Assembly: GCA_043808565.1 (NCBI GenBank)
Contig: JAZDEQ010000055.1
Coordinates: 1-16,047, forward strand
Reading direction: 5' to 3'
DNA: 16,047 nt
From: UBA12403 sp043808565
Lineage (GTDB): Bacteria > Patescibacteriota > Patescibacteriia > UBA9934 > GWF2-40-263
The notes beneath the pieces are model-generated. The model ran no database searches. It was not told the origin of the DNA and saw only the letters and a list, made by a program, of their open reading frames with translations. Shown piece by piece: positions 5,876 through 12,817 of this stretch. The position numbers and the translations under genes were made by a program. Each line of letters begins with the position of its first letter. The first letter of the stretch is position 1.

Positions 5876-6820
5876 ATGTTGGAATGGGAAAAGGTTTATT
5901 TAAAAAAATCACCGATCAACAAACAAGGTGTTTTTGCTAATCGTCAAATTGAAAAGGACGAAGTGGTTTTTGATTTCAAAGGCCCAATTGTTAAGTACCC
6001 TTTTTATCCCAATGATTACAAAGGGCCATGCTGGTTAAATTTTGGTTATCGAATCTGGGGTGTGCCATTAAATAACACACCTTGGCGCTTTGTTAATCAT
6101 TCTTGCTGTCCCAATGTTGGTTTTGGTGTCCCTGGTCAGGTTGTGGCCATGCGGCAAATTAAAAAAGATGAGGAGATCGTGATTGATTATTCTATTACCG
6201 AAGGTACAGCTAAAAAATGGAAATTAAAATGTCATTGTTTGGCCAAAAATTGTCGTGGAATAATTACCTCGATTCAATATTTACCTCAAGAAATTTTTGA
6301 TCAACAAAAAAAGTATATCCCCAAGTTTTTGCGGGACTGTTTTTTGGCCGAGAAGACTTATCAAAAACCAAAAGTTAAGGGCTTGTTTGCTAAACGAACC
6401 ATTAAGCGCGGTGAAAAAATTTTTACTGTTGAAGGTCCAATAATAAATTATCCTTTTCCGCCAAATTATCGAATTGGTCCGACTTGGGTAATGGTTGGCA
6501 AAAGATCGTGGATAATTCCAACTAATGACAGCCCGTGTCCGGCTATTAAACATTCTTGCAATCCCAATGCCGGATTTATTAAAAAGAATATTGTGGTAGC
6601 CATGAAAACAATCAAAGCCAATCAAGAAATTACCATCGATGATTCTATCACCGAAGCCGATCCAAATTGGCGCAAAAAATGTCACTGTGGTGAAAAAAAT
6701 TGTCGACAAATAATTCGCTCCATCCAATATTTACCAGAAAAAATTTACAAAAAATATTTGCCGTTTATTCCAGAATATATGCAGAAAGTTTACATTCAAA
6801 AAAAAGGTAATAAAAAATAA
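5876..6820 (+). CDS. Tandem SET-domain protein (one intact, one degenerate methyltransferase domain)
   Basis: 314 aa made of two copies of a unit of about 151 residues. SET domains transfer a methyl group from S-adenosylmethionine to lysine. The first half has GVFANRQIEKDEVVF, the cofactor motif NHSCCPN (74-80), IVIDYS with the catalytic-type Tyr105, and a post-SET zinc motif C-x-C-x4-C (Cys 119, 121, 126). The second half repeats all of this: GLFAKRTIKRGEKIF, KHSCNPN (225-231), ITIDDS, and Cys 269, 271, 276. In it Asn74 is replaced by Lys225 and Tyr105 by Asp256. Both halves close with the near-identical SIQYLP tail. The second copy is probably inactive and may be structural or bind the substrate. 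The protein target is unknown. It follows rnhA after four bases, probably in one transcript. Domain assignment is strong. Confidence 0.85.
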   Translation: MLEWEKVYLKKSPINKQGVFANRQIEKDEVVFDFKGPIVKYPFYPNDYKGPCWLNFGYRIWGVPLNNTPWRFVNHSCCPNVGFGVPGQVVAMRQIKKDEEIVIDYSITEGTAKKWKLKCHCLAKNCRGIITSIQYLPQEIFDQQKKYIPKFLRDCFLAEKTYQKPKVKGLFAKRTIKRGEKIFTVEGPIINYPFPPNYRIGPTWVMVGKRSWIIPTNDSPCPAIKHSCNPNAGFIKKNIVVAMKTIKANQEITIDDSITEADPNWRKKCHCGEKNCRQIIRSIQYLPEKIYKKYLPFIPEYMQKVYIQKKGNKK

Positions 6821-6850
6821 TTTACACTTTTACAATTTTTACGTTTTTAC
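6821..6850 (+). repeat. Four short TTTTAC-type repeats before cysS
   Basis: T-runs ending in AC occur four times, with the C at 6825, 6833, 6842 and 6850 (spacing 8, 9, 8). The same TTTTTAC recurs within the first codons of cysS. This may be simple AT-rich drift. No hairpin terminator separates the SET gene from cysS, so they are probably one transcript. Confidence 0.35.
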
Positions 6851-6860
6851 CATCAAAAAT

Positions 6861-8243
6861 ATGTTCCGTTTTTACAACACCCTAACTAAACAAAAGGAAG
6901 AATTTCAACCGCTCAAGGCCAACGAAGCACGTATCTATACTTGTGGCCCGACAGTTTATTTGTTTCCGCATATCGGTAACTGGCGGTCTTATATTTTTTC
7001 CGACGTTCTTCATCGTGTTTTAAAACAGGGTGGTTTTGACGTCACTCGTGTTGTTAACATTACCGACGTTGGTCATTTAGTTGGTGATGGTGACGAAGGT
7101 GAAGATAAAATGATCGTGGCTATGCGACGAGAGGGAAAGTCGGCTTACGAAGTCGCACGTTTTTACGAAGCGGTTTTTATGAGCGATCGCGATAAATTAA
7201 ATGTTTTACCAGCTACGGTTTATCCGCGAGCCACTGAACATATTGCCGAGCAAATTGAGTTGGTGAAAAAATTAGAAGAAAATGGTTTCACTTATAAAAC
7301 AACGGATGGGATTTATTTTAACACTTTAAAATTGCCAGAATATGGTCGTCTTTCTGGTCAGCGGGCTGAAGAAAAACAAGCCGGGGCTCGGGTGGAACTT
7401 GGTGAAAAGAAAAACATTACTGATTTTGCTCTTTGGAAGTTTTCTCCAGCCGATTCGAAACGTGAAATGGAATGGGTGTCGCCCTGGGGCATTGGTTTTC
7501 CAGGTTGGCACTTGGAATGTTCGGCTATGTCTAAAAAATATTTGGGCGTTCCATTCGACATTCATACTGGTGGCGAAGATCATATTCCGGTACATCACGA
7601 AAATGAAATCGCTCAAACTTTTGGTGCTGATGGTGTTCTTGAGGCTAATGTTTGGATGCACAACGCCTATCTTATGGCTGATGGGGGAAAAATGAGTAAG
7701 TCGCTCGGAAATATTTATACCTTGGCGCAGTTAGAAGAAAAAGATATTGAGCCATTAGCTTTTCGTTTGTTTTGTCTTACTGCTCAATATCGGGCCAAAT
7801 TAAATTTTACTTTTGAAGCTACACAAGCCACACAAAACGCTTTAAACAAACTCCGAGAAATCATTCGTGATTGGCCAGTTCCGGGTTCCGAGATTTGTGA
7901 GGATTATAATAAGCGGTTCCTTGAGGCCATTGAAGATGATTTAAATACCCCCCAAGCTCTGGCAGTGATGTGGGAAATGGTTGGTGATCCGACAGTCGAA
8001 AATTCGGCTAAGGCGACCACCTTGCTGGAATTTGATAAAATTTTTGGCCTTAAACTTGAAGAATATATTGGTAAAAAAGTCGAAATTCCAGCCGAGGTAG
8101 ACGCCCTGGTTTCGCTTCGCCAAATAGCTCGCGAGAAAAAAGACTGGACAGAATCTGACCGTTTGCGAGACGAGATAGCCAAACTCGGATTTGTAGTTGA
8201 AGACGCAAAAGATGGCATAAAAGTAAAAAAGGTGCTAAACTAA
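6861..8243 (+). CDS. cysS: Cysteinyl-tRNA synthetase
   Basis: 460 aa, matching E. coli CysRS (461). It charges tRNA-Cys with cysteine using ATP in the cytoplasm. The class I signatures are both present: PHIGN (HIGH motif, 37-40) and KMSKS (277-281). The zinc ligands that select cysteine are conserved: Cys28 (YTCGPTVY), Cys220 (GWHLECSAM), His245 and Glu249 (HHENE). The C-terminal helical anticodon-binding part ends with the usual short DALR-like tail. The ATG at 6861 has no Shine-Dalgarno site. The next gene starts nine bases after the stop. Confidence 0.96.
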   Translation: MFRFYNTLTKQKEEFQPLKANEARIYTCGPTVYLFPHIGNWRSYIFSDVLHRVLKQGGFDVTRVVNITDVGHLVGDGDEGEDKMIVAMRREGKSAYEVARFYEAVFMSDRDKLNVLPATVYPRATEHIAEQIELVKKLEENGFTYKTTDGIYFNTLKLPEYGRLSGQRAEEKQAGARVELGEKKNITDFALWKFSPADSKREMEWVSPWGIGFPGWHLECSAMSKKYLGVPFDIHTGGEDHIPVHHENEIAQTFGADGVLEANVWMHNAYLMADGGKMSKSLGNIYTLAQLEEKDIEPLAFRLFCLTAQYRAKLNFTFEATQATQNALNKLREIIRDWPVPGSEICEDYNKRFLEAIEDDLNTPQALAVMWEMVGDPTVENSAKATTLLEFDKIFGLKLEEYIGKKVEIPAEVDALVSLRQIAREKKDWTESDRLRDEIAKLGFVVEDAKDGIKVKKVLN

Positions 8244-8252
8244 CCTTAAGTT

Positions 8253-8795
8253 ATGAGTCCGCAGAATAAAATTGATCAAGAGCCGATAAAAATTACACCA
8301 AAAGAGAATTTGGGTAAAAAACCTGAAGTTTTTGGTTTGCCTAAAGAAACGGTTGAAATAACACCTGAGGTTTTAGAAACCGCAGGTGTCGTAGAATCGG
8401 CAAATGAAGCCGAACCAATAAAATCAGCCGAAGCCACGGAAGCTCCACCGCCAGCCACACCAATAGCTATAACTCCAGCTGTTCCGGTTTTACCTAAGGA
8501 CGAAATTGTCCAAGAAATTGAAGAACTTTTATCTGAAGATTTAACTGATCTATTTTTAAAAATGAAGCCAGAAGACCAAGAAGCTTTTCGTTTAAAAGGT
8601 GAGGAGACAGCTTCAAAAATTCGCGTACTTTTATCGGCGGCCAAAGTTAATGTTAAAAAAATTCTTTTTTTAATTTGCGATTGGCTTAAAATGATTCCTG
8701 GAGTCAATCGTTTCTTCCTCGAACAAGAGGCAAAAATAAAAACCGATAAAATTCTCTTAAGTGCTGAAGATCATCGGCAAAAAGGGAAACTTTGA
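8253..8795 (+). CDS. Protein of unknown function, disordered N-terminus and helical C-terminus
   Basis: 180 aa, not assigned to a named family. Residues 1-85 are low-complexity and rich in Pro, Ala, Glu and Thr (for example APPPATPIAITPAVPVLP), so probably disordered. Residues 86-180 are mostly helical: IVQEIEELLSEDLTDLFLKM, EETASKIRVLLSAAKVNVKKIL, then the hydrophobic stretch ILFLICDWLKMIPGVNRFFL, which could lie on or in a membrane, and a charged helix. It begins nine bases after cysS and ends four bases before the VirD4/TraG-like ATPase, so it is probably translated with the ATPase and may be its membrane partner. That link is inferred from position only. Confidence 0.65.
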   Translation: MSPQNKIDQEPIKITPKENLGKKPEVFGLPKETVEITPEVLETAGVVESANEAEPIKSAEATEAPPPATPIAITPAVPVLPKDEIVQEIEELLSEDLTDLFLKMKPEDQEAFRLKGEETASKIRVLLSAAKVNVKKILFLICDWLKMIPGVNRFFLEQEAKIKTDKILLSAEDHRQKGKL

Positions 8796-8799
8796 GACC

Positions 8800-11394
8800 A
8801 TGCTTTTTAATTTGTTGGCGCCGACCTTTATGGCCGACGAAAATCCGGTTCCCACGGTTGATTTAATTGCGGATTCGAGCTTGTTTTTACCAGCCGTTAT
8901 TCTAATTTCTTTAATTATTGGCGTCATAATTTTTGGCGGGTTTTTGGTGGCCCGTTTTTTTCTTCGTCGGCGAGTTCATGGCCGCCATGGCGGTTTATCT
9001 TTGGTTATTTTACAAATTACCATTCCCAAATTTCGGCGAGTTGAAGAAGCGACTAAAGAAATTAATACTGATCAAACCCGTCAGCTAATTGGTGTGGCCG
9101 AATCGCTTTTTTCCACGATCGGTGGCTTAAAATCACAAAGAGGTTTTAAAGCCTGGCTTTTTGGTCGCACCGATGAAATGTCTTTTGAAATCGTGGCTAA
9201 CAAAAAATTAATTTGTTTTTACGTGGCCGTGCCACAAAAACTTCAGGCTCACCTTGAACAGCAAATTTCTTCAGTTTATCCTGATGCTCATTTGGAAGTT
9301 ATTGAAGATTACAATATTTTTACGCCCACAGGTACGGTTCTCGGGGCTTATTTAAATCTTAAGCGACCAGTTAGTTTTCCCATTAAAACTTATTTGAAAA
9401 CCGAAACCGATCCGCTTAATGCTTTGACTAATGCGCTTTCTAAAGTTAATGAAGACGACGGCGTGGCTATTCAATACATTGTTCGAGCCGCCAAGCGTGA
9501 TTGGAACAAAAGAGGTTTGGGCATTGCCAAACGTATGCAACAGGGCACGCCCATGGAAGAGGCCGTGGCTGGCCATACTCGCGGTAAAAAGAAAGACGGT
9601 TTTTTTTCAATTTTAGGTTTTGGTTCTGATAACAAACCACAAAATCAGCAACCAGAAACTTATCGCCTTTCACCTTTAGAAGAAGAGGCAGTTAAGGGCA
9701 TCGAGCAAAAAGCCAGCAAGGCCGGCATGGATGTTAATATTCGTTTGGTAGTTTCGGCGCCAGCGGCTGATCGAGCCGAAATGCTTATGGGTGATTTAAT
9801 CACGGCTTTTTCGCAATATAATATTTATCATTTTGGCAATGCCTTTAATAAAATTTTACCCTCGTCAAAAACTCGTTTGGTTCGTCGATTTATTTATCGG
9901 AGTTTTGATGAAAAATTTAAAACCGTTTTTAATACCGAAGAAATGGCTAGCCTTTGGCATTTACCTTTAGTCACGACTGAAACTCCCAATATTCTTTGGT
10001 TGGGCGCACGACGGGGTGCAGCTCCTTCGGAAGTCCCGGGATCAGAAGTGGAAAATCTTTTTATTGGTAATAATTTTTATCGTGGTAAAAAAACGCCGAT
10101 TTATATTAAAAAAGCCGATCGTCAGCGCCACATGTATGTGATTGGTAAATCCGGTACTGGTAAATCTCAATTTTTAGCCGGCATGATTGTTCAAGATATT
10201 CAGCGCGGTCACGGCGTTTGCGTGGTTGACCCGCACGGTGATTTGGTCGATCAGGTTTTGGGTAATATTCCCAAAGAGCGGGTTGATGATGTGGTTATTT
10301 TTAATCCATCTGATACCGAACGACCGGTTGGTCTTAATATGCTTGAAGTTAAGGATGAAAATCTTAAAGACTTTGCCGTTCAAGAAATGATTGCGGTTTT
10401 TTACAAGTTGTTTCCGCCGGAAATGATTGGCCCAATGTTTGAGCATAACATGCGCAATGTCATGTTGACTTTGATGTCAGATCCAGAAAACCCCGGTACT
10501 TTGGCCGAAATTCCTCGAATGTTTACTGATCAGGAATATGCTGATGAGTGGGTGGCTAAAGTTAAAGATCCGGTTATTCGGGCTTATTGGGAAAAAGAAA
10601 TGGCCAAAACTTCGGATTTTCATAAATCAGAAATGTTGGGTTACTTGATTTCTAAAGTCGGTCGATTTGTGGAAAACGAAATGATGCGCAACATCATTGG
10701 TCAAAGTCGTAATGGTTTTGATCTACGCGAAATCATGGATAAACAAAAGATTTTGTTAGTCAATTTGTCCAAAGGGCGAACTGGTGAAGTTAACGCCAAC
10801 TTGCTTGGCCTAATTATTGTTTCCAAATTACAAATGGCCGCCATGGGTCGAGCCGATATGGCCGAAGAAGATCGCAAAGATTTTTATCTCTATATTGACG
10901 AATTCCAAAACTTTGTGACCAATTCTATCGCAACTATTTTGTCTGAAGCTCGAAAATATCGTTTGTGCTTGATTGTGGCTCACCAGTATTTAAATCAGTT
11001 AACCGATCAGAGTGGTAAAACCGAAGTTCGTGATGCTGTGCTTGGTAACGTTGGCACAACCTTTGTGGCGCGTATTGGTCCAGAAGATACCGAGGTTTTA
11101 GAAAAGATTTATACGCCATATTTTTCGGGTAATGATTTAATCAATTCAGAAATGCAAACTTGGTATACTAAAATGATTGTTAACAATAGTGCGATTCGTC
11201 CGTTCACCATGTCAGTGCCTCACTATAGCCGCGAATTTATGCGTGGCAATCCCGAATTAAGAAAAGCTATTTACGAATTATCACGTTTGAAGTACGGTCG
11301 CGACCGAGCCATTGTTGAAGCGGAAATTTTAGAACGTTCTAATTTAGGTGGGGCCCCAGCCAATCTGCAATCAGTTGGAGAAAACAACTTTTAA
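8800..11394 (+). CDS. VirD4/TraG-like membrane-anchored ATPase (type IV secretion coupling-protein family)
   Basis: 864 aa. An N-terminal membrane helix (about residues 28-51, LFLPAVILISLIIGVIIFGG) is followed by RRR and a long domain of about 380 residues of unclear type. Next comes the FtsK/HerA-type motor: Walker A GKSGTGKS (449-456), Walker B LYIDEFQNF (Asp700, Glu701), and HQYLNQL at 728, near the family's sensor motif. Proteins of this class are hexameric pumps that pass DNA or protein through a type IV secretion or conjugation channel. No other secretion gene is present in the window, so the channel and substrate are unknown. An upstream GTG at 8761 would overlap the previous gene by 35 bases; ATG 8800 is preferred because it gives a normal anchor and a four-base gap. 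Confidence 0.8.
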   Translation: MLFNLLAPTFMADENPVPTVDLIADSSLFLPAVILISLIIGVIIFGGFLVARFFLRRRVHGRHGGLSLVILQITIPKFRRVEEATKEINTDQTRQLIGVAESLFSTIGGLKSQRGFKAWLFGRTDEMSFEIVANKKLICFYVAVPQKLQAHLEQQISSVYPDAHLEVIEDYNIFTPTGTVLGAYLNLKRPVSFPIKTYLKTETDPLNALTNALSKVNEDDGVAIQYIVRAAKRDWNKRGLGIAKRMQQGTPMEEAVAGHTRGKKKDGFFSILGFGSDNKPQNQQPETYRLSPLEEEAVKGIEQKASKAGMDVNIRLVVSAPAADRAEMLMGDLITAFSQYNIYHFGNAFNKILPSSKTRLVRRFIYRSFDEKFKTVFNTEEMASLWHLPLVTTETPNILWLGARRGAAPSEVPGSEVENLFIGNNFYRGKKTPIYIKKADRQRHMYVIGKSGTGKSQFLAGMIVQDIQRGHGVCVVDPHGDLVDQVLGNIPKERVDDVVIFNPSDTERPVGLNMLEVKDENLKDFAVQEMIAVFYKLFPPEMIGPMFEHNMRNVMLTLMSDPENPGTLAEIPRMFTDQEYADEWVAKVKDPVIRAYWEKEMAKTSDFHKSEMLGYLISKVGRFVENEMMRNIIGQSRNGFDLREIMDKQKILLVNLSKGRTGEVNANLLGLIIVSKLQMAAMGRADMAEEDRKDFYLYIDEFQNFVTNSIATILSEARKYRLCLIVAHQYLNQLTDQSGKTEVRDAVLGNVGTTFVARIGPEDTEVLEKIYTPYFSGNDLINSEMQTWYTKMIVNNSAIRPFTMSVPHYSREFMRGNPELRKAIYELSRLKYGRDRAIVEAEILERSNLGGAPANLQSVGENNF

Positions 11395-11400
11395 TTTTAA

Positions 11401-11503
11401 ATGTCCAATGTCCAATTTCCAATGTCTAATGATGGAGGTTAGAAATTTTAAAAAATATAAACAATCCTTCATTAGACATTTGACATTCCCACTAATTAGA
11501 CAT
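11401..11503. repeat. Imperfect palindromic element (MITE- or REP-like)
   Basis: AATGTCTAATGATGGA (11421-11436) matches the reverse complement of TCCTTCATTAGACATT (11465-11480) at 15 of 16 positions. Outside this, ATGTCCAAT (11401-11409) can pair with ATTAGACAT (11495-11503) with one G-U. Copies of the ATGTC(C/T)AAT word also occur as direct repeats. The element fills the gap between the ATPase and the 204-aa gene and looks like a dispersed repeat rather than a terminator, since no T-run follows a tight stem. Confidence 0.7.
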
Positions 11504-11516
11504 TTTTAAAATAGTT

Positions 11517-12131
11517 ATGTCCGACGACTTTTTAACCGATGATTTTGATTTTGAACCTGAGCCCGAGGAAGCGCCAAAAAAAATGGCGCCTGATCCGCGG
11601 TTGATTTTGGCTAAGAAAATTTTAAAACAACTTCACGAAAGTTTGGGTAATGTTCTTGAACTGCTTGATGGTGGAAATTTCGATGAAGCCAATGCCGATT
11701 TAGCCGGTTTAATGGTTACCAAAAAACAAGCCGAAAAAACTTTAGATGATATTTCTGGCTCGCGAGTTATCGAAGGGGTTTTTGATGGCCAAGCCATGAT
11801 TGGTTCTGATGGTAAAAGTTATGCCGTGCCGCCAAATTATGCTTCCAAGTCGCGGTTGGTTGAAGGCGACATGTTAAAGTTAACGATTAAAAAAGATGGC
11901 TCGTTCTTATTCAAACAAATTGGTCCCATCGAACGTTCGCGAGTAGTTGGTAAGTTGGCTTTTGATGCCTCGGAAAATATTTTTGTGGCTATTTGCGGCG
12001 AGCAAACTTTTAAATTGGCCAATGCCAGTGTTTCCTTTTTCCATGGTGAGCCTGGTGATGATGTAATAATTCTCGTCCCCAAAAATACTCCGAGCGTTTG
12101 GGCAGCCGTGGAAAATGTGGTTAAAAAATAA
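11517..12131 (+). CDS. Conserved protein of unknown function, acidic N-terminus and beta-rich C-terminus
   Basis: 204 aa. It opens with a strongly acidic segment (MSDDFLTDDFDFEPEPEE), followed by a helical region (residues 30-80, LAKKILKQLHESLGNVLELL). The C-terminal 125 residues look like all-beta modules: VIEGVFDGQAMIGSDGKSYA, VPPNYASKSRLVEGDMLKLT, then GPIERSRVVGKLAF and GEPGDDVIILVPKNTPS. The pattern resembles a protein I have seen widely in Patescibacteria without a known function; that memory is not checked here. Signs of RNA- or protein-binding barrels are only suggestive. The ATG at 11517 has no Shine-Dalgarno site. A terminator follows 16 bases after the stop. Confidence 0.75.
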   Translation: MSDDFLTDDFDFEPEPEEAPKKMAPDPRLILAKKILKQLHESLGNVLELLDGGNFDEANADLAGLMVTKKQAEKTLDDISGSRVIEGVFDGQAMIGSDGKSYAVPPNYASKSRLVEGDMLKLTIKKDGSFLFKQIGPIERSRVVGKLAFDASENIFVAICGEQTFKLANASVSFFHGEPGDDVIILVPKNTPSVWAAVENVVKK

Positions 12132-12147
12132 TTTTTTTATGAAAAAG

Positions 12148-12175
12148 AACCGTTGGTTTAGCCAGCGGTTTTTTT
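12148..12175 (+). terminator. Rho-independent terminator after the 204-aa gene
   Basis: AACCGTTGG (12148-12156) pairs with CCAGCGGTT (12162-12170) with one T-G wobble and loop TTTAG, running straight into a T-run that continues to 12175. Textbook form. Confidence 0.88.
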
Positions 12176-12176
12176 C

Positions 12177-12205
12177 TTGATTTTTTTTTGTAAAAAGGGC
12201 ATACT
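12177..12205 (+). promoter_or_regulatory. Candidate promoter of the NYN-domain gene
   Basis: TTGATT (12177-12182) and CATACT (12200-12205) are separated by 17 bases, each matching 4 of 6 consensus bases. They begin two bases after the terminator T-run. Transcription would start at about 12212, four bases before the ATG at 12216. Confidence 0.4.
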
Positions 12206-12215
12206 TTATGGCGTT

Positions 12216-12731
12216 ATGGATAATCAAAAACCCAAAGTTTTTGCCTTTGTTGATAGTCAAAATTTGAACCTGGGTGTTTTGGACAGCGGCTGGAAACTTG
12301 ATTTTAAAAGATTCAGAGTTTATTTAAGGGACAAATTTAATGTCACCGATGCTTTTTTGTTTATTGGATATTTTCCTGGCAATGAGGCTCTTTACACCTT
12401 CCTTCAAAAAGCCGGTTTTCTTTTGGTGATCAAACCAACACTAGTAATTAACAGAAATACGGAAAACGAGACCGTTAAAGGAAATGTTGACGCTGAACTT
12501 GTTTTACATACCATGATTGAATGGAAAAATTATGATAAGGCAATTATCGTGACTGGTGATGGAGATTTTCATTGTTTATTAGAATATTTAGAAAGTAAAA
12601 AAAAATTAGCCCACTTAATTATTCCCAATAAACGAAAATTTTCGGCTTTATTAAGAAAATTTAGGCCGTATTTTGTGTTCTTAGATGGTTTGGAACAAAA
12701 GCTTTCTAGAAAAACAAAAGAGAGGGAGTAA
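12216..12731 (+). CDS. NYN-domain (LabA/DUF88, PIN-like) putative ribonuclease
   Basis: 171 aa. NYN domains are PIN-fold metal-dependent nucleases thought to act on RNA. The acidic residues are in place: Asp13 (AFVDSQNLN), Asp92 (KGNVDAELVLHTM), and Asp115 and Asp117 (IVTGDGDF). The domain fills nearly the whole protein; only a basic tail follows. The frame is open from 12177, but MDNQKPK at 12216 is the better start: it leaves the domain intact and lies just after the candidate promoter, whereas 12177 would read through it. The gene is more AT-rich than its neighbours. Its last bases form one arm of the stem-loop before secA. Its RNA target is unknown. Confidence 0.82.
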   Translation: MDNQKPKVFAFVDSQNLNLGVLDSGWKLDFKRFRVYLRDKFNVTDAFLFIGYFPGNEALYTFLQKAGFLLVIKPTLVINRNTENETVKGNVDAELVLHTMIEWKNYDKAIIVTGDGDFHCLLEYLESKKKLAHLIIPNKRKFSALLRKFRPYFVFLDGLEQKLSRKTKERE

Positions 12732-12762
12732 CCTTCGGACAAAACCTTAGGTGTGCCCTCTC
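12720..12762 (+). promoter_or_regulatory. Stem-loop overlapping the end of the NYN gene, upstream of secA
   Basis: GAGAGGG (12720-12726) pairs with CCCTCTC (12756-12762); inside, ACCT (12731-12734) pairs with AGGT (12749-12752), and GG/CC can close the apical loop. No T-run follows, so it is not a standard terminator. It may protect the NYN message, act as part of the secA leader, or bind protein. TATAAC at 12779-12784 is a possible secA -10 box, and if that is used the hairpin lies outside the secA message. Confidence 0.5.
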
Positions 12763-12817
12763 ATCGTGATAACTAAATTATAACCCAAATTAGATTTTTG
12801 TCAAGATCATAGATTTT

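Noticed and set aside
7182..7191. GCGATCGC palindrome within cysS as a third operator
   Set aside because: It lies inside a coding region without the TTTTTAAA flank shared by the two sites around the PaaX/Cas2-like gene.
11401..11442. 13-codon frame (MSNVQFPMSNDGG) in the palindromic element
   Set aside because: The codons are simply the repeated ATGTCCAAT word. Nothing suggests translation.
12177..12215. Longer N-terminus for the NYN protein starting at 12177
   Set aside because: It would begin right at the terminator T-run and overlap the candidate promoter. The domain starts properly from ATG 12216.
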